From Aphelocoma coerulescens (taxonomy: Eukaryota; Chordata; Aves; Passeriformes; Corvidae): a stretch of 64,000 bases of DNA. The stretch spans positions 79,537,055-79,601,054 of the forward strand of contig NC_091017.1 of the NCBI RefSeq assembly GCF_041296385.1, given 5' to 3'. Each line of letters begins with the position of its first letter. Position 1 is the stretch's first letter. Made by a program: the position numbers and the translations under genes. Under the pieces are notes generated by a model. That model searched no databases. It saw only the letters and a list, made by a program, of their open reading frames with translations, and was not told the DNA's origin. This document shows positions 47,065-59,100 of this stretch, in pieces.

Positions 47065-48375
47065 ATGCAGATGGGTTAAATCCATGGCAGAGCGCCCCCC
47101 CACTAGTTGAGGGGGTTCCCACAGGAAGGTCAGTCACTGTTTGTGTTTGCAGGGCAAGTGTGAATGGTGGCAATGTTCCAGCATTGTTCTTTGTTTTTAG
47201 GAGGTAAAGCTGGATAGCAGCAGTCAAGGTCAAGTGAGCATGGTAAGCAGTGACTGGTGGAAAGAAAAAGTTGTTAATCCTTGGGTGCCAAGTTCTGGTA
47301 CACCTCTAAGCATCCACAATCATTTGTGTGTTTTAGGTGGTCCACTTGTATTATGCTGAAGCACCTCCATGACCGGCCAACAGACACGGTCTGCCACCCT
47401 TGTGAGCTCTTCAGAAGCATTACGGGACTCTGTGACGGAGCCTTTACCTTTTCCATTCAAAGGTGCTGTCCAGGCACCCTTTGGCAACGGCCAGGTAGTT
47501 GTGGTGAGTCAGGGAGGGAGGAAGAGTGAGGGTCTGCTCAAGTTTCAGTAATGCTGCATCACCTTGTCTCCTCTTAACCCAGGAATATGTGGCGACGATG
47601 GCGTCGGCCTCGGAGCACGGCCAAAGTGTGCGGCCCGAGAACCCTGGCCTTCTTAGGGGATGGTGAGCGGTGGAATTGTTGGGTTCTGGCCGAGGTGCCA
47701 CTAAGTTTGTGCACTGATGTTTGGTTTGGTTTTGTTTATTGTAGCTGACTAAGAGAGATCAGCCCAGTGATGGCAGGAGCTTCCTGGATGGTGAGGTGGC
47801 CTTTTTTTGTGCCCGAGGAGGATTTGCATCCCTGCACGTCTGAGAGATAAGTCGAGGGGGTGAAAGCAGAGTGTCGGGTCGGGGCTTGCCGGGAGGGAAT
47901 ATTGAATCTGCTTCAGAGATGGGGATGTCTAAGAAGGGGCCCCTTAGGCCCCATGAAAGGAAAGCCTCACTTTTGATCACAAGGCCGAGGTGAGCCAGGC
48001 AGAGCAGACCCAGTGCATGTCATGTCACTTGTCTATTGTGCGCCCTGTCTCTTTTGGGCATCTCATGTCTTCTGTCTTAGCTCTTCAATGTGCTTGTGGT
48101 TATTCTTCTCACTGAGAGTTTTCTCTCCTCATCCGTTCACCTCGTTTGTGATCTCCTGTGTCACAGGTGCCTGCATGGGTTTGGTCTGGAGCTGCTCTGC
48201 CCTGCTGCACAGTCTGGCCTATAGTGTGTTAGTTGTAATAGGACAGGGCCCCGGGACTTGATATTTATGTAGGGTGTAATTTGGCCTCTAGATGATATTC
48301 CTAGATTGACACAGGATGCCTGGAGCTGTTAAGTTATCATGCAGCACTTTGACTTTTGTCATCACTTTCTTTCAG
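47065..48375 (+). repeat. Monomer M3 (short, 1311 bp)
   Basis: The E1 donor has decayed to 'ctagttgagg'. E2 (GTAAGC), E4 (GTGAGC) and E5 (GTGAGG) donors remain. E3 keeps a GTGAGC donor ('cccttgtgagctc'). E4 begins 'gaatatgtgg', an insertion relative to the others. Confidence 0.9.
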
Positions 48376-50079
48376 ATGCAGATGGGTTAAATCTGTGGCA
48401 GAGCGCCCCCCACCGGTTGAGGGGGATTCCTGCAGGAAGGTCAGTCACTGTTTGTGTTTCCTCAGCAAGTGTAAACTGGTGGCTTTGTTACAGCATTGTT
48501 CTTTGTCTTTGTTCTTAGGAGGTAAAGCCAGATCTCGGCAGTCAAGGTCAAGTGAATGAGGTAAGAAGAAAGTGGAAAGTGGAAAGAACCACTTGGTATT
48601 CCTTGGGTGCCAAGTTCTGGTACAGCTCTAAGCATCCATTGTCATTTGTGTGTTTCAGGTGGTCTGCTTGTGTTCTCTGAAACTCCATGACCGGCAGACC
48701 CGGCTCGCCACCCTTGTGAGCCCTCTGAAAGTATTATGGGACTTTTTGACCATGCCTTCACCTTTTCCATTCGAAGGGTCTTTCTGAGCAGCCTTTAGCA
48801 ATGGCTGGGGAGCTGCAGCATGTTGGGGAGGGAGGAGGAATGAGGGTCTGCTCAAGTCTCAGCAATGCCACATCACCTTATCTCCTCCTAATCCAGGTAT
48901 ACCCTGCAATGACAGTGTCAGCCTTGGAGCGTGGCCAGAGTGTGCAGCCTGAGGACCCTGGCCCTATTAGGAGACGGTGAGTAGCAGAATTGTCGGGTTT
49001 TGGCTGAGGTGCCACTAAGCTAATGTACTGATGTTGGGTTTGGGGTTTTTTTGTAGCTGATTGAGAGAGAACAGCCCAGTGACTGCAGGATCTTCCAGGA
49101 CGGCAAGGTGGCCTTCTTTTGTGCCCGAGGCAGATTCACATCCCCAGGCGTCTGAGAGATAAGTCGAGGCTTGTTGACCCACAGAGGGGGTGACATCAGG
49201 TTGTTGAGTTGGGACTCGCTGGGAGGGATTTTTGAGTCAGATTTGGAGGTGGGGATACCCAAGAAGGGGCCCCTTAGGCCAACATAAAGGGAAAATCTTG
49301 CTTTTGATCACAATGCCAAGGTATACAGGGCAGAGCAGTCCTGGTGCATGTCACTTGTCTAGTGTGTGTTCTGTCTTTTGGCCATCTTGTGTCACAGGTG
49401 TTTTGCCTTAGCCCTTTGAGATGCTTATTGCAAATGCTGGGCGTTACTCTTAGCATCTCTGTTCTTGGTGTTCCTCAGTGTGGTGCTGATACCATTGATC
49501 CTTTGACTCTTGAGCTTGGAGCTGCATCAGAATCGCATCTCTTTAGCAGTGTTGAGTCAGGTGTCTTTTCAGGTCTTGTTCTGAGCTGCATTGACAGCTA
49601 TGCACCACAACAATCCACTAAAGGGGATGAGGACTTGCGAAAATACGAAGATAGCTAGAGGATTCCACCCGTACAACTCAGGCATCCATTTTTGCGGTTC
49701 TTGGATAAAGCCTTTGTGTTAGCATCCTCTTCTGCCAGGGTTCTTGGAGCCCTGTTGGCTCACTGTCGGTCTCACCTAAGTCATCTCATTCCTCATTCTC
49801 TTGGTCCTTGTGATCATCTAGCCCAGAGTTTTCCCTCCTTGTTGTGTCCCTCATTTGTCATCTCCTGTGTCACGGGTGCCTGAGTGGGTTTGGCCCAGAG
49901 CTGCTCTGCCCTGATGCACACTCTGCTGTATGGGTGTAATAGGACAAGGCCTGTGGGCTTGTAATTTGTGATGTAGGGTGTAGTTTGCCCTCTAGATGGT
50001 ATTCTGAGATTGTCACAAGATGGCTGGAGCTGTTAAGTTCTCATGCAGCACTTTGAATATTGTCCTCAGTTTCTTTCTG
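48376..50079 (+). repeat. Monomer M4 (long, 1704 bp)
   Basis: First full copy with the extra ~400-bp segment (about 49419-49829). E1 donor 'ggttgagg', E2 donor GTAAGA, E3 donor GTGAGC, E4 donor GTGAGT, E5 donor GC. The E5 pyrimidine tract is T-rich ('ggtttttttgtag'). Confidence 0.9.
49419..49829 (+). repeat. Extra segment defining long monomers (M4 copy)
   Basis: About 400 bp starting 'gagatgcttattgcaaatgc' and ending before 'agagttttccctcc'. It recurs in M5 (about 51149-51553), M8 (55520-55925) and M11 (59886-60295), and a diverged version lies in the leader (about 43710-44160). Short monomers jump from 'ccctttgatgtgcttgcag' directly to 'gagagttctctctcc'. Its presence in the oldest unit suggests that short monomers arose by deletion. 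Confidence 0.8.
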
Positions 50080-51813
50080 ATGCAGATGGATTAAGTCCGT
50101 GGCTGAGTGCCCCTGTACCAGTTAAGGGGGCTCCCGCAGGAAGGTCAGTCACTGTTTGTCTTTGCAGTGCAAGTGTAAATGGTGGCTGTGTTACAGCATT
50201 GTTCTTTGTGTTTGTTCTTTGTGTTTGTTCTTAGGAGGTAAAGCTAGATTTCAGCAGTCAAGGTCAAGTGAATGAGGTAAGAAGTCACTGGTGGTAAGAA
50301 CCACTTGTTATGCCTTGGGTGCCAAGTTCTGGTACAGCTCTAAGCATCCATTGTCATTTGTGTGTTTCAGGCAGTCACCTTGTATTACATCAAAACCTCT
50401 CACTGACCGGCTGACAGACCCGGCTTGCCACCCTTGTGACCCCTCGAGAAGTATTACGGGACTCTGCGATGAAGCCTTTACCTTCTCCATGTGAAGGTAC
50501 TGTCTGGGTAGCCTTTGGCAACGGCCAAGTAGTTGCAGTGAGTTGTGGAGGGAGGGAGGAGTGAGGGCCCCCTCAAGTTTTGGCAGTATCGCATCACCTT
50601 GTCTCCTCTTAACCCCAGTATACCCTGCGACAATGGCGATGGCGTTGGTCTCGGAGCTTGGCCAAAGCGTGCGGCCCGAGGACCCCGGCCTTTTTAGGAG
50701 ACGGTGAGTGGCAGAATTGACAGGTTTTGGCTGAGGTGCCTCTAAGTTCATGCACTGATGTCTGTTTTGTTTTGTTTATTGTAGTTCATCAAGAGATAAG
50801 CAGCCCGATGAAGGCGTGAGCTTCCTGCATGGTGATGCAGCCTTCTTTTGCACCCGAGGCAGATTGACATCCCCAGACATCCAAGAGATAAGTTGAGACC
50901 TGTGACCCACAGTAGGGGTGAAAGCGGGGTGTTGAGTTGGGACTCACCAGGAGGTATTTTTGAGTCAGATTTGGAGGTGGGGATACCCAAGAAGCGGCCC
51001 CTTAGGCCCCATAAAGCTTAAGTCTTGCTTTTGATCACAGTGCCGAGGTGCGCAGGGCAGAGCAGGCCTGGTACGTGTCACCTGTCTATTGTGCGTTCTC
51101 TGTCTTTTGTGCATCTCGTGTCACAGGTCTTCTGCCTTAGCCCTTTGAGATGCTTATCGCAAACGCTGGGCATTATTCTTAGCGTCTCTGTTCTTGGTGT
51201 TCCTCAGTGTGGTGCCGATACCATTGATCCTTTGACTCGTGAGCTTGGAGTCGCATCAGAATCGCGTCTCTCTTCAGCGACGTTGAGTCGGGTGTCTTTT
51301 CAGGTCTTGTTCGGAGCTGCATCGACAGCTGTGCACTGCAACAATCCATTATAGGGCATGAGGACTTTTAATAATGTGAAGATAGCTGGAGGATTCCACC
51401 CGTCCAATTCGCGGGCATCCGTCTTTGCGGTTCTTGGAATAAGCCCTTCTGTTATCATCCTCCTCTGCCAGGGTTCTTGCAGCCTTGTTGGCTCACTGTC
51501 GGTCTCGCCGTGGTCATCTCATTCCTCATTTGCTCGGTCCTTGTGATCATCTAGCCTAGAGTTTTCTCTCCTTGTTGTGTCCCCTTGTTTGTCATCTTCT
51601 GTGTCACGGGTGCCTGAGTGGGTTTGGCCCAGAGCTGCTCTTCCCTGATGCATACTGTGGAGTATGGGTGTAATAGGACAAGGCCTGGGGATGTGGAATT
51701 TGTGGTGTAGGTTGTAGTTTGGCCTCAAGATGGTATTCCTAGACTCATACAGGATGGCTGGAGCTGTGAAGTTCTAATGCAGCTCTTTGACTTTTGTCAT
51801 CACTTTCTTGCAG
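50080..51813 (+). repeat. Monomer M5 (long, 1734 bp)
   Basis: A chimeric copy. Its left part is as diverged as M1-M4: the E1 acceptor has mutated to CTG, the E1 donor is 'gttaag', and a 17-bp duplication 'tttgttctttgtgtttg' precedes E2. From about 50850 rightwards it is nearly identical to the same part of M8 and M11. The higher-order repeat therefore starts inside this monomer. Confidence 0.9.
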
Positions 51814-52495
51814 ATGCAGACGGATTAAATCTGCGGCAGAGCGCCCCATACCGGGTGAGGGGGTTCCCACCTGAAGGTCGGTCACTGTTTGTCTTTGCAG
51901 GGCAAACATAAATGGTGGCTGTGTTACAGGATTGTTCTTTGTCTTTGTTCTTAGGAGGTAAAGCCAGATCTTAGCAGTCAAGGTCAAGTGAATGAGGTAA
52001 GAAGTCACTGGTGGAAAGAACCACTTGTTATGCCTTGGGTGCCAAGTTCTGGTACAGCTCTAAGCATCCATTGTCATTTGTGTGTTTCAGGTAGTCCCCT
52101 TGTATTACACCGAACTCCTCGCCGACTGGCTGACAGACTTGTCTTGCCGCCCTCCTGAGTCCTCCGCAAGTATCACGGGACTCTGCGATGAAGCCTTTAC
52201 CTTTTCCATGCGAAGGTACCGTCCCGGTAGCCTTTGGTGACGGCCGAGGAGTTGCGGGAAGTCGGGGTGGGAGGGGGGGGAGCGAGGGTCCGCTCAAGTT
52301 TCAGCAGTCCCGCATCACCTCCTCTCCTCTTAACTCAGGTATACCCTGCGATGGCGGTATCGGCCTCGGGCGTGGCCAAAGCGTGGGGCCCAAGGACCCC
52401 GGCCTTCTTAGGAGACGGTGAGTAGTGGAACTGTTGGGGGTTTGGCCAATGTGCCACGAAGTTCGTGTACTGATGTTTGGTTTTCTTTATTGTAG

Positions 52496-52541
52496 CCGTC
52501 TAAAAGACAAAAGCCCGGCAATGGTAGGAGCTTCCAGGATG
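52496..52541 (+). other. Module E5 of M6 (exon-like)
   Basis: Acceptor CTTTATTGTAG, donor GTGAGGCG, 46 nt. In M6-type monomers the first bases are 'ccgtctaaaag', which removes the stop seen in other copies. Following E4 the frame then stays open for about 33 codons, up to 'gagagataa', if the donor is not used. Confidence 0.45.
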
Positions 52542-53128
52542 GTGAGGCGGTCTTCTTTTGCGTCCCAGGTGGATTCACATCTCAGGACGTCTGAGAGATA
52601 AGTCAAGGGGATGAAAGCGGAGTATCGAGTCGGGCCTTGCCGGGAGGGATTTTTGCGTCAGCTTTGGAGATGGGGATACCCAAGAAGGGGCGCCTTAGCC
52701 CGCATAAAGTGAAAGTCTCACATTTGATGACAATGCTGAGGTGCGCAGGGCAGAGCAATCGGAGTGCATGTTGCGTCACTTGTCTATAGTGCATGCCATG
52801 TCTTTTGGGTGTCCTGTGTCACAGGTCTTTTGCCTTAGCCCTTTGATGTGCTTGCAGTCATGCTTTCCACCCTGAGTTCTCTCTCCTTGTTGTATCCTCT
52901 CGTTTGTCATCTCCTCTGTCATGGGTGCCTGCATGGGTTTGGCCCAGAGCTGCTCTGCCCTGCTGCATACTCTGGCATATAGGTGTAATAGAACAAGGCT
53001 TGGGGACTTGAAATTTGTAATGTAGGGTGCAGTTTGTCCTCTAGTTGATATTTTTAGATTGTCAGAAGATGGCTGGAGCTGTGAAGTTCTCATGCAGCCC
53101 TTTGACTTTTGTCATCGCTTTCTTGCAG

Positions 53129-53169
53129 ATGCAGACGGATTAAATCTGTGGCAGAGCGCCCTATACCGG
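53129..53169 (+). other. Module E1 of M7 (exon-like)
   Basis: Acceptor CTTTCTTGCAG, donor GTGAGGGG, 41 nt. Phase with one carried base reads ADGLNLWQSALYR. This monomer shows the complete set of five modules with the clearest edges. Confidence 0.5.
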
Positions 53170-53269
53170 GTGAGGGGGTTCCCACAGGAAGGTCGGTCAC
53201 TGTTTGTGTTTCCTCAGCAAGTGTAACTGGTGGCTTTGTTATGGCATTGTTCTTTGTCTTTGTTCTTAG

Positions 53270-53311
53270 GAGGTAAAGCCAGATCTCGGCAGTCAAGTTC
53301 AAGTGAATGAA
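53270..53311 (+). other. Module E2 of M7 (exon-like)
   Basis: Acceptor TTTGTTCTTAG, donor GTAAGAAG, 42 nt, reading EVKPDLGSQVQVNE in phase with E1. The last base is A here (gaa|gtaag) where other copies have G. Confidence 0.5.
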
Positions 53312-53405
53312 GTAAGAAGTCACTGGTGGAAAGAACCACTTGGTATTCCTTGGGTGTCAAGTTCTGGTACAGCTCTAAGCATCCACTGTCATTTGTGTGT
53401 TTCAG

Positions 53406-53470
53406 GCGGTCCCCTTGTATTACACGGAAACCCCTCACCGACTGGCTGATGGACCTGGCTCCCTGCCCTC
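53406..53470 (+). other. Module E3 of M7 (exon-like)
   Basis: Acceptor TTGTGTGTTTCAG, donor GTGAGTCC, 65 nt. In phase with E2 it reads AVPLYYTETPHRLADGPGSL and two more codons, leaving two bases. The donor is kept in M3, M4, M7, M10 and M13 but lost in the M6- and M8-type monomers. An alternative later donor AAG|GTACCG near 53531 would give a longer exon. Confidence 0.45.
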
Positions 53471-53651
53471 GTGAGTCCTCTGCAAGTATCATGGGACTCT
53501 GCGATGAAGCCTTTACCTTTTCCATGCGAAGGTACCGTCTGGGTAGCCTTCAGCAACGGCCGAGGAGTTGCAGCATGTCGGGGAGGGAGGAGGAACAAGG
53601 GTCCACTCAAGTTTCAGCAATGCTGCATAACCTTGTCTCCGTTCAACCCAG

Positions 53652-53731
53652 GTATACCCTGCGATGATGGCGTCGGCCTTGGAGCGCGGCCAGAGCGTGC
53701 GGCCTGAGGACCCGGGCTCTCTTAGTGAACG
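53652..53731 (+). other. Module E4 of M7 (exon-like)
   Basis: Acceptor CAACCCAG, donor GTGAGTAG, 80 nt. Read from its first base it is VYPAMMASALERGQSVRPED and continues open. In the phase delivered by E3 it stops at once (CGA TGA), so E3 and E4 cannot both be coding in one transcript of this copy. Confidence 0.5.
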
Positions 53732-56184
53732 GTGAGTAGTGGAATTGTTGGGTTTTGGCTGACATGCCACTAAGCTCATATACTGATGTTTGGTTGTCTT
53801 TATTGTAGCTGACTGAGAGACAATAGCCTGGCAATGGCAGGAGCTTCTGGGCCGGCGAGAGGCCGCCTTCTTTTGCGCCCCAGGAAGATTCACATCCCCA
53901 GATGTCCGAGAGATAAGTTGAGGGATATGACCCACGGAGGGAATGAAAGCGGGGTGTGGGGCCGGGTCTCTCGGGGAGGGAGTTTTGAGTCAGCTTTGGA
54001 GATGGGGATGTCCAAGAAGGGGCGCCTTAGCCCGCATAATGGGAAAGCCTCACATTTGATCGCCATGCTGAGGTGCGCAGGGCAGAGCAATCGCAGTGCA
54101 TGTTGTGTCACTTGTCTATTGTGCATGCCGTGTCTTTTGGGCATCTTGTGTCACAGGTCTTTTGCCTTAGCCCTTTGATGTGCTTGCAGTCATGCTTTTT
54201 GCCGAGAGTTCTCTCTCCTCGTTGCATCCCCTCTTTTGTCGTCTCCTGTGTCACGGGTGCCTGCATGGAATGGCCCAGAACTGCTCTGCCCTGATGCATA
54301 CTCTGGCATATAGGTGTAATAGAACAAGGCCCAAGGCCTTTAAATCCATAATGTATGGTGTAGTCTGGCCTCTAGATGATATTCCTAGGTTGTCACAAGA
54401 TGGCTGGAGCTGTGAAGTTCTCATGCAGCTCTTTGACTTTTGTCATCGCTTTCTTGCAGATGCAGACGGATTAAATCCGTGGCAGAGCGCCCCATACCAG
54501 GTGAGGGGGTTTCCTGCAGGAAGGTCAGTCACCGTTTGTTTGCGGGGCAAGTGTAATTGGTGGCTGTGTTACAGCATCGTTCTTTGTCTTTGTTTTTAGG
54601 AGGTAATGCCAGATCTCAGCAGTCAAAGTCGAGTTCGTGAGGTAAGTGGTGACCGGTGTACTGAACTGGTTGTTATTGTTTCATTGCCAAGTTCTGGCAC
54701 TCTAAGCTTTAAGCATCCATTGTCATTTGTGTGCTTTAGGCAGTCCCCATGTATTATGGTGAAATTCCTTGCCAACTGGCTGATGGACCTGGCTCGCCGC
54801 TGTCATTAGCCCTCCGGAAGTATTACAGGACTCTGTGAGGAAGCCTTTACCTTTTCCATTTGAACGTGCCGTCCAGGTTGCCTTCGGCAACGGCCGGGTA
54901 GTTGCAGTGAGTTGCGGAGGGAGGGAGGAGCGAGGGCCCACTCAAGTTTCGGCAATGCCGCATCACCTCGTCTCCTCTTAACCCAGGTATACTCTGTGAC
55001 GATGACGATGGCGTTGGCCTCAGAGCGTGGCCAAAGCGTGCGGCCTGAGGAGGCCAGCCTTGTTAGGAGACGGTGAGTGGCAGAATTGACAGGTTTTGGC
55101 TGAGGTGCCACTAAGTTCATGCACTGATGTTTGTCTGGTTTTCTTTATTGTAGCTGACTAAGAGAGAACCAGCCCGGTGAAGGCACGAGCTTCCCGCATG
55201 GTGATGCAGCCTTCTTTTGCACCCGAGGCAGATTGACATCCCCAGACATCCAAGAGAGATAAGTTGAGACCTGTGACCCACAGTAGGGGTGAAAGCGGGG
55301 TGTTGAGTTGGGACTCACCAGGAGGTATTTTTGAGTCAGATTTGGAGGTGGGGATACCCAAGAAGCGGCCCCTTAGGCCCCATAAAGCTTAAGTCTTGCT
55401 TTTGATCACAGTGCCGAGGTGCGCAGGGCAGAGCAGGCCTGGTACGTGTCACCTGTCTATTGTGCGTTCTCTGTCTTTTGTGCATCTCATGTCACAGGTC
55501 TTCTGCCTTAGCCCTTTGAGATGCTTATCGCAAACGCTGGGCATTATTCTTAGCGTCTCTGTTCTTGGTGTTCCTCAGTGTGGTGCCGATACCATTGATC
55601 CTTTGACTCGTGAGCTTGGAGGTGCATCAGGATCACGTCTCTCTTCAGCGATGTTGAGTCGGGTGTCTTTTCAGCTCTTGTTCTGAGCTGCATTGTCAGC
55701 TGAGCCCTGAAATGATCCATTATAGAGGATGAAGGCTTGTAAGAATGTGAAGCTAGCTAGAGGATTCCACCCGTCCAATTCTCGGGCATCCATCTTTGCG
55801 GTTCTTGGAATAAGCCCTTCTGTTATCATCCTCCTCTGCCAGGGTTCTTGCAGCCTTGTTGGCTCACCGTCGGTCTCGCCGTGGTCATCTCATTCCTCAT
55901 TTGCTCGGTCCTTGTGATCATCTAGCCTAGAGTTTTCTCTCCTTGTTGTGTCCCCTTGTTTGTCATCTTCTGTGTCACGGGTGCCTGAGTGGGTTTGGCC
56001 CAGAGCTGCTCTTCCCTGATGCATACTGTGGAGTATGGGTGTAATAGGACAAGGCCTGGGGATGTGGAATTTGTGGTGTAGGTTGTAGTTTGGCCTCAAG
56101 ATGGTATTCCTAGACTCATACAGGATGGCTGGAGCTGTGAAGTTCTAATGCAGCTCTTTGACTTTTGTCATCACTTTCTTGCAG

Positions 56185-59100
56185 ATGCAGACGGATTAAA
56201 TCTGCGGCAGAGCGCCCCATACCGGGTGAGGGGGTTCCCACCTGAAGGTCAGTCACTGTTTGTCTTTGCAGGGCAAACATAAATGGTGGCTGTGTTACAG
56301 GATTGTTCTTTGTCTTTGTTCTTAGGAGGTAAAGCCAGATCTTAGCAGTCAAGGTCAAGTGAATGAGGTAAGAAGTCACTGGTGGAAAGAACCACTTGTT
56401 ATGCCTTGGGTGCCAAGTTCTGGTACAGCTCTAAGCATCCATTGTCATTTGTGTGTTTCAGGTAGTCCCCTTGTATTACACCGAACTCCTCGCCGACTGG
56501 CTGACAGACTTGTCTTGCCGCCCTCCTGAGTCCTCCGCAAGTATCACGGGACTCTGCGATGAAGCCTTTACCTTTTCCATGCGAAGGTACCGTCCCGGTA
56601 GCCTTTGGCGACGGCCGAGGAGTTGCGGGAAGTCGGGGTGGGAGGGGGGGGAGGGAGGGTCCGCTCAAGTTTCAGCAGTCCCGCATCACCTCCTCTCCTC
56701 TTAACTCAGGTGTACCCTGCGATGGCGGTATCGGCCTCGGGGCGTGGCCAAAGCGTGGGGCCCAAGGACCCCGGCCTTCTTAGGAGACGGTGAGTAGTGG
56801 AACTGTTGGGGGCTTGGCCAATGTGCCACGAAGTTCGTGTACTGATGTTTGGTTTTCTTTATTGTAGCCGTCTAAAAGACAAAAGCCCGGCGATGGTAGG
56901 AGCTTCCAGGATGGTGAGGCGGTCTTCTTTTGCGTCCCAGGTGGATTCACATCTCAGGACGTCTGAGAGATAAGTCAAGGGGATGAAAGCGGAGTATCGA
57001 GTCGGGCCTCGCCGGGAGGGATTTTTGCGTCAGCTTTGGAGATGGGGATACCCAAGAAGGGGCGCCTTAGCCCGCATAAAGTGAAAGTCTCACATTTGAT
57101 GACAATGCTGAGGTGCGCAGGGCAGAGCAATCGGAGTGCATGTTGTGTCACTTGTCTATAGTGCATGCCATGTCTTTTGGGTGTCCTGTGTCACAGGTCT
57201 TTTGCCTTAGCCCTTTGATGTGCTTGCAGTCATGCTTTCCACCCTGAGTTCTCTCTCCTTGTTGTATCCTCTCGTTTGTCATCTCCTCTGTCATGGGTGC
57301 CTGCATGGGTTTGGCCCAGAGCTGCTCTGCCCTGCTGCATACCCTGGCATATAGGTGTAATAGAACAAGGCTTGGGGACTTGAAATTTGTAATGTAGGGT
57401 GCAGTTTGTCCTCTAGTTGATATTTTTAGATTGTCAGAAGATGGCTGGAGCTGTGAAGTTCTCATGCAGCCCTTTGACTTTTGTCATCACTTTCTTGCAG
57501 ATGCAGACGGATTAAATCCGTGGCAGAGCGCCCCATACCGGGTGAGGGGGTTCCCACAGGAAGGTCGGTCACTGTTTGTGTTTCCTCAGCAAGTGTAGCT
57601 GGTGGCTTTGTTACGGCATTGTTCTTTGTCTTTGTTCTTAGGAGGTAAAGCCAGATCTCGGCAGTCAAGGTCAAGTGAATGAGGTAAGAAGTCACTGGTG
57701 GAAAGAACCACTTGGTATTCCTTGGGTGTCAAGTTCTGGTACAGCTCTAAGCATCCACTGTCATTTGTGTGTTTCAGGCGGTCCCCTTGTATTACACGGA
57801 AACCCCTCACCGACTGGCTGATGGACCTGGCTCGCTGCCCTCGTGAGTCCTCTGCAAATATCATGGGACTCTGCGATGAAGCCTTTACCTTTTCCATGCG
57901 AAGGTACTGTCTGGGTAGCCTTCAGCAACGGCCGAGGAGTTGCAGCATGTCGGGGAGGGAGGAGGGACAAGGGTCCACTCAAGTTTCAGCAATGCTGCAT
58001 AACCTTGTCTCCGTTCAACCCAGGTATACCCTGCGATGATGGCGTCGGCCTTGGAGCGCGGCCAGAGCGTGCGGCCTGAGGACCCGGGCTCTCTTAGTGA
58101 ACGGTGAGTAGTGGAATTGTTGGGTTTTGGCTGACATGCCACTAAGCTCATATACTGATGTTTGGTTGTCTTTATTGTAGCTGACTGAGAGACAATAGCC
58201 TGGCAATGGCAGGAGCTTCTGGGCCGGCGAGAGGCCGCCTTCTTTTGCGCCCCAGGAAGATTCACATCCCCAGATGTCCGAGAGATAAGTTGAGGGATAT
58301 GACCCACGGAGGGAATGAAAGCGGGGTGTGGGGCCGGGTCTCTCGGGGAGGGAGTTTTGAGTCAGCTTTGGAGATGGGGATGTCCAAGAAGGGGCGCCTT
58401 AGCCCGCATAATGGGAAAGCCTCACATTTGATCGCCATGCTGAGGTGCGCAGGGCAGAGCAATCGCAGTGCATGTTGTGTCACTTGTCTATTGTGCATGC
58501 CGTGTCTTTTGGGCATCTTGTGTCACAGGTCTTTTGCCTTAGCCCTTTGATGTGCTTGCAGTCATGCTTTTTGCCGAGAGTTCTCTCTCCTCGTTGCATC
58601 CCCTCTTTTGTCGTCTCCTGTGTCACGGGTGCCTGCATGGAATGGCCCAGAACTGCTCTGCCCTGATGCATACTCTGGCATATAGGTGTAATAGAACAAG
58701 GCCCAAGGCCTTTAAATCCATAATGTATGGTGTAGTCTGGCCTCTAGATGATATTCCTAGGTTGTCACAAGATGGCTGGAGCTGTGAAGTTCTCATGCAG
58801 CTCTTTGACTTTTGTCATCGCTTTCTTGCAGATGCAGACGGATTAAATCCGTGGCAGAGCGCCCCATACCAGGTGAGGGGGTTTCCTGCAGGAAGGTCAG
58901 TCACCGTTTGTTTGCGGGGCAAGTGTAATTGGTGGCTGTGTTACAGCATCGTTCTTTGTCTTTGTTTTTAGGAGGTAATGCCAGATCTCAGCAGTCAAAG
59001 TCGAGTTCGTGAGGTAAGTGGTGACCGGTGTACTGAACTGGTTGTTATTGTTTCATTGCCAAGTTCTGGCACTCTAAGCTTTAAGCATCCATTGTCATTT

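Larger units (their letters stand above)
51814..56184 (+). repeat. Higher-order repeat copy 1 (M6-M7-M8, 4371 bp)
   Basis: Three monomers: M6 51814-53128 (short, 1315), M7 53129-54459 (short, 1331) and M8 54460-56184 (long, 1725). Members of one copy differ strongly from each other, but each is almost identical to the corresponding monomer 4.37 kb away. M6 lacks one base in E4 ('cctcgggcgtgg', where copies 2 and 3 have 'cctcggggcgtgg'). Confidence 0.95.
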
